Assembly (NCBI GenBank): GCA_028583605.1
Contig: CM053337.1
Location: forward strand, 25,468,162-25,532,161
From: Dastarcus helophoroides
Lineage: Eukaryota; Arthropoda; Insecta; Coleoptera; Bothrideridae
Direction of reading: 5' to 3'
DNA: 64,000 nucleotides
Positions 35,347 to 46,844 of the stretch are shown here, one piece after another (the stretch's first letter is position 1; the number at the start of each line of letters is the position of its first letter). The translations under genes and the position numbers were made by a program. Below the pieces are notes generated by a model. It was not told where the DNA came from. It ran no database searches and was given only the letters and a program-made list of their open reading frames with translations.

Positions 35347-35627
35347 CTGCACTCTAACTTCGGGCAGATTCACTTTCATAGCTAACTCCTCTCTACTGTA
35401 GACGTCTGGATAATGGCTTTTTTCGAACGCCCTTTCGAGTTCGTGCAGCTGAAAGGTTGTGAAAGTCGTCCTATTACGTCGATGTTTCTTCTTGCAGTTA
35501 TCCCCTTCGGATAGGCCGGAATTGCTGGCGGTCCCTTCGTCTTCTGAGCCGCTTCCTCCTCCCGGACCCGACATCTTTCCGTAACGCAGCTCCGACACGC
35601 CGTCGTTGGAATTGCAACTTCCCTCAC
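35347..35627 (-). CDS. Rx: retinal homeobox protein Rx, internal exon with homeodomain residues 1-46
   Basis: Translation ends [18 protein letters not shown], then [20 protein letters not shown] and NLPEVRVQ: the start of a paired-class homeodomain with the exact signature of Rx/RAX transcription factors. These control eye and anterior brain development and bind TAAT sites. The exon stops after homeodomain position 46 at CAG|GTGAGT (donor bases 35,341-35,346), the classic 46/47 intron of this class. The recognition helix WFQNRRAKWRR must therefore be on the next exon, at lower coordinates; I did not find it here. The upstream limit is the acceptor TTTGCAG|GTGAGG; an unbroken frame continues to 35,688, so a longer exon is possible. 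The linker before the homeodomain is Gly/Ser/acidic, as is common in Rx. The octapeptide exon was not found. Confidence 0.9.
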
Positions 35628-35800
35628 CTGCAAACGATAACATAATTCCCATTAGGTTAGAGCTGTCCCCAATGACTGAACTTTTCAAATAACGGAAGAA
35701 TTTGATGCCACTTTTGTTTGTTAATAATTAAACACATTAAGTACAGGTGTTTTAGTCATATTTTTGATTTTAAGAGAAGATAGAGAAAAACGAGTAATGA
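35628..35800. other. intron sequence upstream of the Rx exon
   Basis: Minus-strand acceptor context TTATGTTATCGTTTGCAG just before the exon. No other feature. Confidence 0.4.
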
Positions 35801-35811
35801 TAACAATACGT

Positions 35812-36046
35812 TGAAATACAAATCTTGTCCCCTGAAACCAAGAAAGATTAAAAAACAAAACAGAGGTTGCTCTAACGCGTTTCGATAGTCAAGCTATCAT
35901 CTTCAGAGAGGTACTCAAGAAGATGATAGCTTGGCTATCGAAACGCGCTGTTGTGTTTTTTAGTCTTTCTTGGTTTCAGGGAACAAGATTTGTATTTCAA
36001 TTTTTGAAGATAACCAAGGACCAGTCCCTTCCACCAAAAAAATAAG
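35812..36046 (+). mobile_element. family A hairpin retroposon, copy 10
   Basis: Both arms are intact except for a deletion in the right arm after CGAAACGCG. The left arm carries the full hammerhead-like block on the minus strand (35,876-35,911). The tail GGACCAGTCCCTTCCACC is followed by an A-rich end. A 7-bp duplication, AATACGT, lies at 35,805-35,811 and 36,047-36,053. The insertion lies within the presumed Rx intron, about 200 bases from the exon. Confidence 0.75.
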
Positions 36047-37141
36047 AATACGTGATTAAGAATTCGTAATTTAGAACTCGATATAGACTGCTACCTACAT
36101 AAGCGACTTTTGTAAAACCTGATATAGCGACATTTTATGGTTTTGGGGCTCATTAACAGGATTTCAAGATTAAAAAGGTAAAATTCAAAATGGCGACAGT
36201 AACTATCCATGTAATTAATAATTTTTGGAACCTTCGTTGTGCTATATTTTACAATTTGAAATTTATATTTTTTCTCAAAGTTAACTACGAACTTGAAATT
36301 TCGAGATTAAGTTCGGATTTGCAATTAAACTTTCAAATCATTCCAAGTTTTTTGAGAAAATTTTTAAAATTTTGTCCTTATCGTCGAATTGCCAAAAGAT
36401 ATATTTTTAGCGTTTGAAAACTTTTTTTTGCCACATTTTTCACCTTTAAACTCAACATTGATTAAAAACTAGAAAAGATATTTAAAAATTTTGCTTTTAT
36501 TTGTAAAATTCTAACTTCTTATTTCGATATTTTGGCTTTATATTAAAAATTAAAAAAAATTGTCCATCAATTATAACTTACCATTTATACTTTAAACTGG
36601 AAATCATAAATTTAAAGAAGGGACTTCCATAATTATTTTATAAAGTTGGAGTTTTTTCAAAAATTTAGGGATGTTTAGGCTCTACATTTTAAGTACAAAT
36701 TTTTTTTCAACATTTTCTCGAAGTACGATTTGAAAGGCAAAACTTGAAGTTTTTTCCTATTGATATTTTTATCAAAATATTTTAAATTTTTTCTTGGAAC
36801 TAACAAAAGTAATATTTTAATATTATATAATTGTAGTTTTGAGAAAAAATTTTAGATAGAAAATTAACTGTTTGTGTCAAAATTTTCATTTTTATTTTAA
36901 ATTTTGATTTTAGATTGAAATAGGAAGGTATTATTAATTTTGAACCCAAAATTTAGGGAATATTTGCTTTCGAATTTCGGAAAAAATCTATTTTTTGTAA
37001 CTCTCTTTTTCTGTAGAACATTTTTATTTATATGTTTACTTATTTATTATCATTTCATACAAGTATATTTTTGTAATTTCGATTTCTTTTGGGAAATTTA
37101 CTTTTTAAACTTGAATTTTCGAGACTTGAAAGCAGTTTTTT

Positions 37142-38135
37142 CAGAGCTTCGAACCGGAACTGCACCGAAAACCGAAAAAACCGTTATTTTCGCCGAAACG
37201 AAAACCGGAACGAAACCGAAAAAAAATACTGGTTTATTTCGGTTCGTCGAATTTATATATTTAAAAGAGTTTTTACTTTATCTTAAGAGTTGAATTTTTT
37301 TTGAAATATCCATTTTTTTTTAAATTTTTTCACAATTTCATGCAACTTTCATCTCATCTTCATCTCTCATTTCTAATTAAATTAGATTACATTAGAAACT
37401 TACAATTTCCACATCTTCTTGAAAATATTAACTTTATTCTCAAAGTTTTAACCCAAATTAAAATTATAAGTTTTAACTTGAATCTTTTTTTAAGATTTTC
37501 GACCTTTTCTTGAAATTTGGACTTTTATCTGCAAATTACACAAAATATACCTTTTCTTTTCCTAAAATTTCAAGTTTAAGATAAAAAAATCTTCTGTTGT
37601 ATCTTTGGAATAAAGTAAAAGCGTGTTTTTCATTCTAGCCAGGTAAACACAATTCTCCTTCGATTTTTTTGCAAATTCAAGATTTTCCGGAAATTTTTCT
37701 GGAAACTTTTTTAAAAAAATCCAAATTTACTCTTTAAATTTCAATTTTTTATCCTAATTTGATATTTCTATATTTGGAAGTTATTAGTCAAATTTTCGAT
37801 TTTGTCGATTTGTCCTTCAAATTGTACTCAACATTCCGAATTCCAGCATGAAATTTTTAAACTTGAAAAAAAATATTTTCCTTCATTTTTAGGCAAGGTC
37901 AGAGTAGTTACGTATTGTAATATTAACGAAAAAAAGACATCACATTTTCTAAATTATGTTCAAAAATCAATTTTTAATTCGAAAAATCAAAATATGAGTC
38001 ACCCGGAACTTAACCGAAAACCGGAAATAACCTTTATTGTTGTCGAAACGAAAACCGAAACTGAACCGATATAATTTTTTGCCAAAACAAAAACCAAAAA
38101 GCTGAACAAAAAAAAAATAGCGGTTCGAAGCCCTG
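37142..38135. mobile_element. hAT-like non-autonomous element (CCGAAAACCG type), ~1 kb
   Basis: The left end CAGAGCTTCGAACCGGAAC and the opposite-strand right end CAGGGCTTCGAACCGCTAT form a TIR. CCGAAAACCG / ACGAAAACCG words lie just inside both ends in the same orientation, a layout common in hAT MITEs. The flanking 8-mers AGTTTTTT and GCTTTTTT agree at six positions, a decayed duplication. The interior again is array sequence without a transposase. Confidence 0.7.
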
Positions 38136-38596
38136 GCTTTTTTGTTAAAATCGAATTTTTTAAAACATAAAATGATATTTCCTCAATTGACATTTCCAAG
38201 ACTCGAGACTTCAACTTTAAATTTCAAACTGCTTTATACTGAAAATTTGCAAAATAATTTTTTCTTAATTTCAACTGTTCAATCGATTTAATCGTAAATT
38301 TCCGACTTGAATCTTTTGTAAATATCAACTTTTTCTCAGGTTTTTTTATATATTTGTTTAAATGTAGTTTTTTATGTTCAACTTTTTTCTTTATTTTGAC
38401 TATTTTTTGTTATTTGTGAATAATTTGGTTTTTTATAAAACTCATTATTTCTTTTCGAAATTTAACACTTTTAGGGATTTCGGCCTTTTTTCGAAATGTT
38501 GTCCTCCTGAAAATTATTTCAACATTATTCTGAAGAATTCAACTTATTTCGATTTTTTGTTGTTGAAAATTTCGACTTCTTGGAAATTTTAACTAT

Positions 38597-38837
38597 TGAA
38601 ATACAGAACTTGTCCCCTGAAACCAAGAAAGATTAAAAACACAACAGGGGTTGCTCTAACGCGTTTCGACAGCCAAGCTGTCATCTTGAGCGATACAGCT
38701 TCTCTCTGAAGATAACAGCTTGGCTGTCGACACGTGTTTACAGCAACCTTTGTTGTGTTCTTTAATTTTTCTTGGTTTCAGGGGACAAGTTCTGTATTTT
38801 AATTTTTGAAGATAACCAAGGACAGTTCGTTCCATCA
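38597..38837 (+). mobile_element. family A hairpin retroposon, copy 11
   Basis: Complete palindrome and tail. Exact 13-bp duplication AAATTTTAACTAT at 38,584-38,596 and 38,838-38,850. The right arm has C-to-T-type changes in the ribozyme block (CGACACGTGTTTACAGC), so the motif is broken there but intact in the left arm (minus strand). Confidence 0.85.
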
Positions 38838-39469
38838 AAATTTTAACTATATTTAAGAATTTCGACATAAAAAGTTTCAATTTTTTCAAATTTGCTTTTT
38901 TGTGTTTACTTTGGAAGCTGGACTTAAAAAAAAGATGATTTTAAAAATTTTCACTTTAATCAAAATTTAATTTTAGGTAATTTTTGATTTCTCTTGTGAT
39001 TTTGTCTTCTTTCAATGATTTTCTTTCTCTAAGTATTTTAATTCTTTCTATATTTCGACATTTTTTGAAAATTTATACTGATTTAAAATCTTGAACTGAA
39101 TTTCAAAATTTCTGTTTTGTTCAAATTTCTACTTTCCGATTGTTTTAATTTCGACTTTTTCGAAAATTTTGACGTAATTGAATATTTGTAGTTTTTTTTT
39201 TATTATTTCGAATATATTTTTGAAACTTCGACACTTCCAAATTTCTTTTTTTCATAATTTCAGAATTTTTACTTGTTTCAAAAATTCCATATTTTACTAT
39301 AAATTTGACCTATTTTGAAAATGACTATACTTTTCTCAGAATTTCGACTTTGTTCTTAAATTTTAGTTTAAATTTGAAAATCTCATAACCATTTTCTAAA
39401 TTTCCACTTTCTTAAATTTGTGACTCATTTTAGAAATTTCCACTTCTTGTCTAAATTTTCGCTTGTATC

Positions 39470-39640
39470 TTTTTTTTTGGTGAAACGAACTGGTCCTTGC
39501 TTATTTTCAAAAATAGAGATACTTATCTTGTCAGATGATAACTTGGCTATCGAAACGCGTCAGAGCAACCTTTGCTTCGTTGTGTTTTTTAATCTTTTGG
39601 TTTCAGGGAATAAGATGTGTATTTCAATTTTTGTTTCAAT
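39470..39640 (-). mobile_element. family A, copy 12 (reversed, partial)
   Basis: The tail is on the left (T run, GTGAAACGAACTGGTCC). The remaining right arm reads GGCTATCGAAACGCGTCAGAGC. This is the only copy I see with a GTC instead of GTT at the presumed hammerhead cleavage site, although its CTGAAGA box is lost. Confidence 0.6.
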
Positions 39641-40780
39641 TATTTTTAAATCTTAAAACAGTCCATTCTTTCAAAACTTCGATTTGTTTTTGGGATATTT
39701 AATTTTCTTTTTAAAAATTCGGGTTTTCTTCAAAAGCCTGACTTTTCTTTAAAAGTTTGACTTATTTGTATATTTTATAAAAAAAAACTGTAGAAATTCG
39801 ATATTTTACGAAAAATTTAACTTTCATTCAAAATTTAGCATTTAAAAAATTTTATTTCTTTTAGAAATATAGATATTTTGTAAGAATAATTCTCAGTTTA
39901 TATCTAACAAGCTAATTTTACTTTTAAAAATTCTTTTCACTAAAAAATAAAAAATCAAGAATTTTATTCTTTTAAAAATTTTAAAATTTAAAAAATTCCC
40001 TTTTTGCAAATTTTACTTCTTTTGCAAAAACTTTGGTTTTTCTCGAAATAAAATTTCAAAACTATTTTAATTATTTAAAAAATTTTGGCATTTCCACTTT
40101 ACAGTTTATTAAATTCCTATTTTATCAAACTTTTGTTCTCTTCACGAAACTTAGAGGCTTTTAAATATTTAGATGTTCGCCAAAATTCTGACTTTTATCT
40201 AGGGTTTCACTTTTTTGTAATTTTTGACATGTGCTTAAAAAAAACAACATTTCGACTTGATTTTTGATTTACATTTTTATAAAAATTTCAATTTTCTGAA
40301 TGTGTTGACTTTTTCAAAATTTGCATTTCCAAATTTCGACTTTTTAAATGATTTTGTGGGATAAGATTCTGGAAAAAATCCCCATTTTAAATATTTTACT
40401 TTTTTTAAATTTCGTGTTATCAAAATTTTGAAGCTTTTTCTTCAAATTTTTGAAATTGTTTTATTTAATTCTTTTTCAAAATTCTGATTTTTTCTAGATT
40501 TTAATTTATTTTGAAAACTTAAGATTTATAAATTTTGACATTTTGTTAATTTCGAATTATTTTGAAAGATTGTTCGAATTTAGTTTTACTTCCAACATTT
40601 TTCAAAATTGAAAAACATTTTTGAAAATTACCTTTTTTTGAAAACTTGGACTCTTGGAATTTAAAGATTTTTTTTATTTTTTGATATCGACACTTTTTGA
40701 AAAATTAAAATTTGAAAGTTTTGACATTTCAAAGTCTCCATGTGTTTTTCAAAATTTTCATTTTATATCTAAAAAAATCG

Positions 40781-41090
40781 TGTATCGCCGCTGAAACATG
40801 CCCACCAATGTTGCAACTGTAATCGTACCATCGCTGGTACATGCTGGCCTTAACGTGTTAAATAAAAATCGATTTAGCTCTACTTGAAATTTGTCTGGCA
40901 GCCGAGCTGACAGCAGTTCGCAAAATATCAGTCTTTATCATTTACAAGCCTTTCCTGTTAATCTATTTTTTTTAGAATCGTTGATAAGCAATAAATGTGC
41001 CATTATCAAGATTAATTTACATAGTTTTTAAAAAAAACCTCTGCAACAGACGGACAAGCAGATGGACGGAAGAATATTGTGAGTTATTTA
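40781..41090. other. short non-array stretch
   Basis: Less biased sequence with CCATCGCTGGTACATGCTGG. Nothing recognised. Confidence 0.3.
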
Positions 41091-42110
41091 AACTAAAAAT
41101 AGACAAATTATGCAAATAAAGCCAAAATAAGAAAAGGACGAATTTTGAAAAATGTTATCGACATCTTGAATAAAAACTTTTGATAGCGCAGAAAGTCAAA
41201 TTTTGAGAAAACAGTCAAATTTTGAGAGATAAATTGAGATAATTAGATTTTGAGATAATTCGAAATTTCTAAAAAAAGACAAATTGTTGCAAGATTATAG
41301 AAATTTTGGGAAAAAGATTATTTTTCAGATGAAAATCAAAAATTTGAAACCCCAAACGAATTTTGAAAAAACACATCGCAAGTTAAAAAAAAAGACATTT
41401 CCAGAAAATAGTCGCAATTTAAAAAAAAACTTAAAATTTTTTAGTCGAAGTGTGATTTTGTCATAGATTTGAGAATAAATTGAAATTTCAAGAAAAAAAT
41501 CGAAATTTCTCACTGAATATTTATTTTATAATTAGTGCCTGAGTCAAGAGAGTCAAGTCCACATTCTACTTCAGAAAATATTCAATATTGACATAAATAT
41601 CAAAATTCTCAGAAAAAAGTTACAACTTCCAGAAAGTTGGGTTTAAAGAAAGTCTTAGCAAAAATTCAGAATTTTTTAAAATTTCTGGATAAAATGCTAT
41701 TCCCCAAAATTTTACTTTTTATGAAGAAATTAACCAAACCTGAAGAAAAAGGCTAATTTTGATAAACGTAAATTTTGATAAAAGTAAAAATTTTGTTCTA
41801 ATCTCGAATTATAAGGTCCAAATTTTCAGAAAAAGTCGAATTTTGAAGCGTAAGTTCAGAACAAAGAAAACACGAATTTGGGGATAGACATTCAAAATTT
41901 TTAAATGGTTACATTTTGGTAAAAAACCTCGAATTTTAGAAAAAACTTCGAAATTTCAAAATAAAAAGACCAAATTTATGAAAAAACACGAATTATGATT
42001 AAAAAGTTGAAATTTTGAGAAAGTGTCAAAATTTAACTCAAAATGCCAACTTCGTAAAAAAAATGTAAATTTTTGGAAAGGATTCCCACAGTTAAATATA
42101 AATTTTCAGT
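41090..42110. repeat. degenerate AAAATTTC-type array (A-rich strand on top)
   Basis: Opposite strand bias to the 36-40 kb block, separated from it by 300 unbiased bases. The pair looks like inverted blocks. Confidence 0.6.
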
Positions 42111-43105
42111 TGGGTGCATGAGCTAGAAGAAACAAGCGGCCCACCAGCCCGATTCTAACTAGCTACTAGGGAACTAAATAAGGAAATTTAAAAATTATTT
42201 TTCCTATGTAAGAGTGAATAAATTAGTGGATTTATTATTATCTTAGTTAATATTGTTAAGTAGGCCAGCCATAGATCACCGGCACTTATGATATAGACCC
42301 TTCGGGGCTGCACAGATCAAAGATTAAGATTCCTAAACCTAAAAGAAGCTGCTCAATGTAATCACAGTAACAACGATATTTTCCTCATATGAGGAAAGTT
42401 ACAACTATAACATCATTTTGCTAGAATAATATTTTTTTCTGCTTAATTTTATTGACTAGGGCGTAAACGTGGTGTGTTTTAAACGACATCGAATCGATTC
42501 AGAGCCGGCGTGTTGAAAAGTTAGTGTTTGCTCTAAAGTTGGACAATTGATTATTTAATTAAGAACATTGATCCGGTCATTTCGTGCTGTCTAATTGCCT
42601 TGCATTAATAATAAACACACAGATTTGCGATAAGCCCAGTAATTGTTAATTGCATTTTTGCATGCACGTCTTTTTATACCGACGTTTTAAATGTCCCTCG
42701 CTTGTTTAACAACGTATAATGTAATCGTAACAAACGCATTATTAAATGGACTTTTCTCAAATAACAGCCTTCGCTTAAAACTGTTTTCAACGTACTTAGT
42801 GCACTTTGCAGAATATCATTTTGTAACGTTTTCTGCATTAATGGTAAAATGTTTAACATGCCAACTATATGAGGCAAGATCGGTGGTCTCTGCTTACTTT
42901 TTGGGATCGTAGGATACCGGGAGGTCCTTGGATCAGCCGCCGGGACTTTTTCATAAATATGTCGACAATTAAGTATAGAAAAAAAATGTAATAATTACTC
43001 ATCATGTTGTTTTATTTAATTAATTTGTTTTTACATAAATTTCATTCGCTCTTTCCTGCAATGAAAATATTACGCACACAAAGAAAAAAAATTATTTTAG
43101 CACTA
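42110..43105. other. non-repeat region, candidate regulatory island at 42,430-42,900
   Basis: Less AT-biased than its surroundings and free of arrays. No supported exon. Part of 42,905-42,960 weakly resembles 27,050-27,110. Confidence 0.3.
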
Positions 43106-43460
43106 AACCCACACAACCAGTTTGCTAAACCGTAAGAGCTTGTGTTTAACTTTTTTGATGCGGTTTTATTAATTTTCGAGTTGTTGTCTAGCTGATATAG
43201 GAGGCGCTAGATCTTTTGATTCTGTATTAGTAATATAAATAAGTGTCTTATTTATTATTAGTTTGATTATGTTACTAGCAAAATGCATAAACCAAAAATT
43301 ATAAAATCTCACGCATGTGTTGTTATAGGCTTCAAACCGCCGAGAATCGAGTAATACATGACAACCCTCAGAATCTCCCGCTGACTTGCAATGGCGAATT
43401 CTATCATTATTTTGCAACGGACTCAGATGGATTCCAGCATATATACTTTGCAAGGCTCTA
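43105..43460. repeat. dispersed repeat E, copy 2
   Basis: Second copy of the 27,930-28,340 sequence in the same orientation (AAACCGTAAGAGCTT, GAGAATCGAGTAATACATGAC, CCGCTGACTTGCAATGGC). Confidence 0.55.
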
Positions 43461-44289
43461 TTTTCATTTTCTAAATAGAAGATAAGACGTGCGAGCAGTT
43501 AAGAATAATCAGGAGTAGATCTTGTAGAGAAAGTCGATTTTAAAATTTTCGTAAGTAAAAATTCTCAACTAGCTTATAAGTGCATCGACTCAAACTAAGT
43601 TATCTTTGGAATAGAAGAAAGTTTTACTATTTACAGTTTCTAGCCTTTTCCTAATTAGCCTAAATCTTTTTTCCCTTAATCTTCTTCTGAATAGTAAATC
43701 TTTTTTTTAGCACGTCATGCCATTACTGATAAATTTTTTGTTTCTTATTTTACGATTGGGTTTATTTGAGATATTTGTGAGTACGCAAATGTTTTAAATT
43801 TCATTTTTGAAAAATATATTTCGGACATGTTGGATAAATGTAAAGGGGAGACAAATAGTTATTATGTTAATATGGTTTGTCTCTCTCAGATTATGTGAAC
43901 ATTATTGAATATACTGTATAATTAGGAGGAATCACACCTGTCCCAAGGCTGTAATCAAGCCAACAATGTTCCAACAGAATACAATAGAACACGCAAATAG
44001 TACTATATATCATAACCTAATGATGTGGTGTCCACGCTATCTCACTTAATATCAGTTTAAAAAGCTACCTCAATTATTCATCAATGAAAGAAAATGATAA
44101 TTACGTCCTTATCGACATTATCACCGCCTGCCTATTTTTAGAGCGACACCGTTTTATTAAATTCCCAAATTGTCGTATTGCAAGCATAAGTAATTAGACC
44201 ATACGACACGAAATATCTTTTCGAATTGTCATCAGGTACGTTCTCAAATTTTCAGTGACACCTGCATTTCTAAAAATATTGAAATATTG
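43461..44289. other. AT-rich non-repeat sequence, nothing recognised
   Basis: No gene or repeat supported. Confidence 0.3.
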
Positions 44290-44298
44290 CAAGATTTA

Positions 44299-45307
44299 TA
44301 GTCGTCCGTGGCATCTCAATCGAGACATTTGCCATTAATGCAGGGGTGCCTCAGGGGTCTGTCCTGTCCCCTACTCTGTTTCTGTTACACATAAACGATC
44401 TCTTAGCTGAAATTTCCACTCCGATATCCAGCTACGCAGATGAAAGTACCCTGGTGTCATTTTTGTTTTTTTTTCAACAAACAATTATCTGTGGCTGCTT
44501 TGGATCGACTAAGGGAACAGCAGATACAAATAATTAATCAGAATCTCAAAAGCATTCTGGTATGGGGTAAGAATAATCTGGTTGACTTTAACGCTTCAAA
44601 AACTCACAGTGAGGTTTTCTCTAGGAAAACATCAAGGGATAATGCAGCACACAAACTAATGGACGGTAAAATTATCCCGATGGAATATAATCTGTCTATC
44701 CTAGGAGTGAATGCAAGCACTAACTTCTCGCCTCTCAGAAGCTAGGTTTTTTTTAGAGCTAAAAGGTACTTCACATCCCATCAGCTACTTAAACTATACA
44801 AGGCTCAAGTTGGGCCAACACTAGAATACCGTTCTCATGTTTATAGTTTAGTCCCACAGCACACCTTAGCTCTTTTGGATTCGACTTAAAGAAGAGCAAT
44901 TCAGCTAAGTGATGACGAGATTTGGGCCGATTTTCTCGAAATACTAGAGCACAGGCAGATGGTTGGTGACTTATCTCTTTTCTACAAGTACTGTTATGGG
45001 AGATGCTAGCAAGAACTAATAGGACTGATTCTTCCAAGGACAAGATTCGGAGGCAGCAAATTCCTGTGCAGTTCAGCTTGATAGAGTGAGAACTTCTGCC
45101 TACGGAGACTCTTTTTTCCATAAAACTTCCAAGCTATGGAACTCGTTACCGAAAAGAATTTCCCCCAAATATTACAACCTATCCTTGTTTAAGAAGGCGG
45201 TTCATCGCCATCTATCATTTTTTCCGCATCCTACTCGTAGTGCTTTGAAGGCGTAATGGGATTGCCCTCGAGGATTAAACAAAAAAAAAGCTCACTATAG
45301 AAGCAAA
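44299..45307 (+). mobile_element. 5'-truncated LINE fragment (RT core to 3' end)
   Basis: Non-LTR reverse transcriptase sequence: GVPQGSVLSPTLFLLHINDL, then SYADE (44,430-44,444), where the catalytic YADD has become YADE. After a frameshift it continues LVDFNASKT, KLYKAQVGPTLEYRSHVY, HRQMVGDLSLFYKYCYG and ends AVHRHLSFFPHP before a stop at about 45,258. The tail CTCGAGGATTAAAC plus A9 follows. A 9-bp CAAGATTTA occurs at 44,290-44,298 and 45,308-45,316 and may be the target duplication, although 18 bases separate the A run from the right copy. The sequence fits the CR1/Jockey group. Dead. Confidence 0.8.
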
Positions 45308-45354
45308 CAAGATTTAAAAGTTAAAATATTTCATTGTTTAACATATTAATTTGA

Positions 45355-45862
45355 TAGATTTATCACACCGAACCTACAACACCCTCTTCAAACCTCTACA
45401 ACACCAACTTCAAAAAAAAGCAAATTATCTTGCTCTGCAAACCACGCCTTTAAAACTTCTGTAACCTCTTTGTTGGAAGAAAATGTATGACTTTTTAAAC
45501 CTTTTTTTCGTTGAGAAAAGAGATGACAGTCGGCTGAAGCTAGGTTTGGTGAATATGGGTGGAAGCGTTTCACTGATTCGAACTCCGAATCACCAATTCT
45601 TTGCAGGGCAAAATGCGATTTGTTTACAGAGGTATCTTTGGGCAATTTTACACGTCCTTTCTTCTTAATGTTTTCTCATAGAGTGCTCAGTAACGTCCCT
45701 AGTTATTGTTTTACCCATATCCAGATAATCATAGTTATTTACAGTAATTCAAAAAAACTGGGGCAAGAATATTTCCTGCAGATCTTTGAATACAACATTT
45801 CTTAGAACTTGGAGAACCAGAGTGTCTCTATTCCATCGATTGCTGTTTTGCTTCTGGGCCGT
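45355..45862 (-). pseudogene. mariner-family transposase remnant
   Basis: The minus strand reads HPYSPNLASADCHLFSQRKK, then HTFSSNKEVTEVLKAWFAEQ: the third catalytic Asp region (normally YSPDLAPSDYH) and the C-terminal part. Upstream, separated by stops, pieces such as RHSGSP can be traced to about 45,860, where a LINE 3' end abuts. No TIR found. It shares its sequence type with the copy at 46,845. Confidence 0.75.
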
Positions 45863-46840
45863 TAAATTGAATTAGATTAGATAAGATTATATATGGGCTC
45901 TTTCGTGTTTCTTTTCGTCCACCCCGCACCTCGACCTAAGGAGATTTTTTTGTGTATACCGTGATCTATGTAGTTCGCAGGTTCAAATTCTTAACTTTTG
46001 TAAAAGTTTATTACGGACCTGGGATTGAGTTTTTCCACATGTAAGGGGTCTAGGGACGCCCATCCGAGTTGAATGTGCCTTTTGCGTAAAAGCGCATCGC
46101 ACCTGCATAAGACATGCTCTGCGGTCTCCGCAGCTTTTGCGCAAAAGCAACATACATCTGCATCAGCTTGAGCCATTTTCTTGAGGTGGTACCTTATAGG
46201 GCAATCTCCTGTTAAGAGACCTGTTAGTATCCTCAATTTGGATTTCCTAAGTTTTAAGTAGACCTTTGCCTTTTCAAGCGTTCCAGATATAAATCTTTTC
46301 GCCTGTTGTAGTCCTGCATATGATCTCCAGTGAGAAATTCTTGACTTTGCTTACCATGTTTTGCCCTTACTGTTGAAAAACCAAAAGCTGGTTCAGGTCC
46401 AAAAAATGACGATACAGATCCTTCTCTAGCGAGTTGGTCCGCAGCTTTATTTCCTTGTATTGATTTTTGCCCTAGCACCCACTAAAGGTTGACCCTCTTG
46501 TGTTTAACCAGTTGCTTTAGAGTTTCTTGACAGTCTGAAACTAGTTTGGATTTGAAAGTGCAGCTGCTAAGAGCCTTTATTGCCGCTTGACTGTCAGAGT
46601 TAGTGTAAATCTTTGTTTTTTTTTCATGTTTCTTTAAAGATACTCGTAGGCGCAGAGTTCTATTGCATCTATTTCAGTTTAAATGACAGTAGGGTCTTTT
46701 TTAAAGCTTTAATAAACCTATAGCTAGGGCCATAAATTTTCACTTTAGTCCCATGTGCTGTCTTTGATCCATCTGTAAACCAGATGGATATTTGTGTTTT
46801 TCTTCAGGTACTAATTAAGGCATTTTGAATGCTTTAAACG
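45863..46840 (-). mobile_element. LINE fragment with RNase H domain (I/R1-like group)
   Basis: The minus strand encodes KIYTNSDSQAAIKALSS (RNase H Asp), a stop, then WVLGQKSIQGNKAADQLARE (the H-x-G-x2-G-N-E-x-A-D box with His changed to Gln and Glu to Lys). This is followed by the LTG..CPIRYHLKKM and CCFCAKAAETAEHVLC zinc-finger-like C-terminus. One frameshift lies near 46,240. The 3' end carries TAATCTTATCTAATCTAATT, a simple-repeat tail typical of such LINEs. It abuts mariner pieces on both sides. Confidence 0.75.
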
Positions 46841-46844
46841 TCTA

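Larger units (their letters stand above)
36190..40780. repeat. long degenerate TTTTCGAC-type array (T-rich strand on top)
   Basis: About 4.6 kb of imperfect TTTTGAAAATTTCGAC-type words. It is interrupted by the hAT-like element at 37,142 and family A copies at 38,597 and 39,470. Its Phe-rich short frames are compositional artefacts. Confidence 0.7.

Noticed and set aside
35382..35633. 83-codon frame overlapping the Rx exon on the same strand
   Set aside because: Out-of-frame shadow of the homeobox exon.
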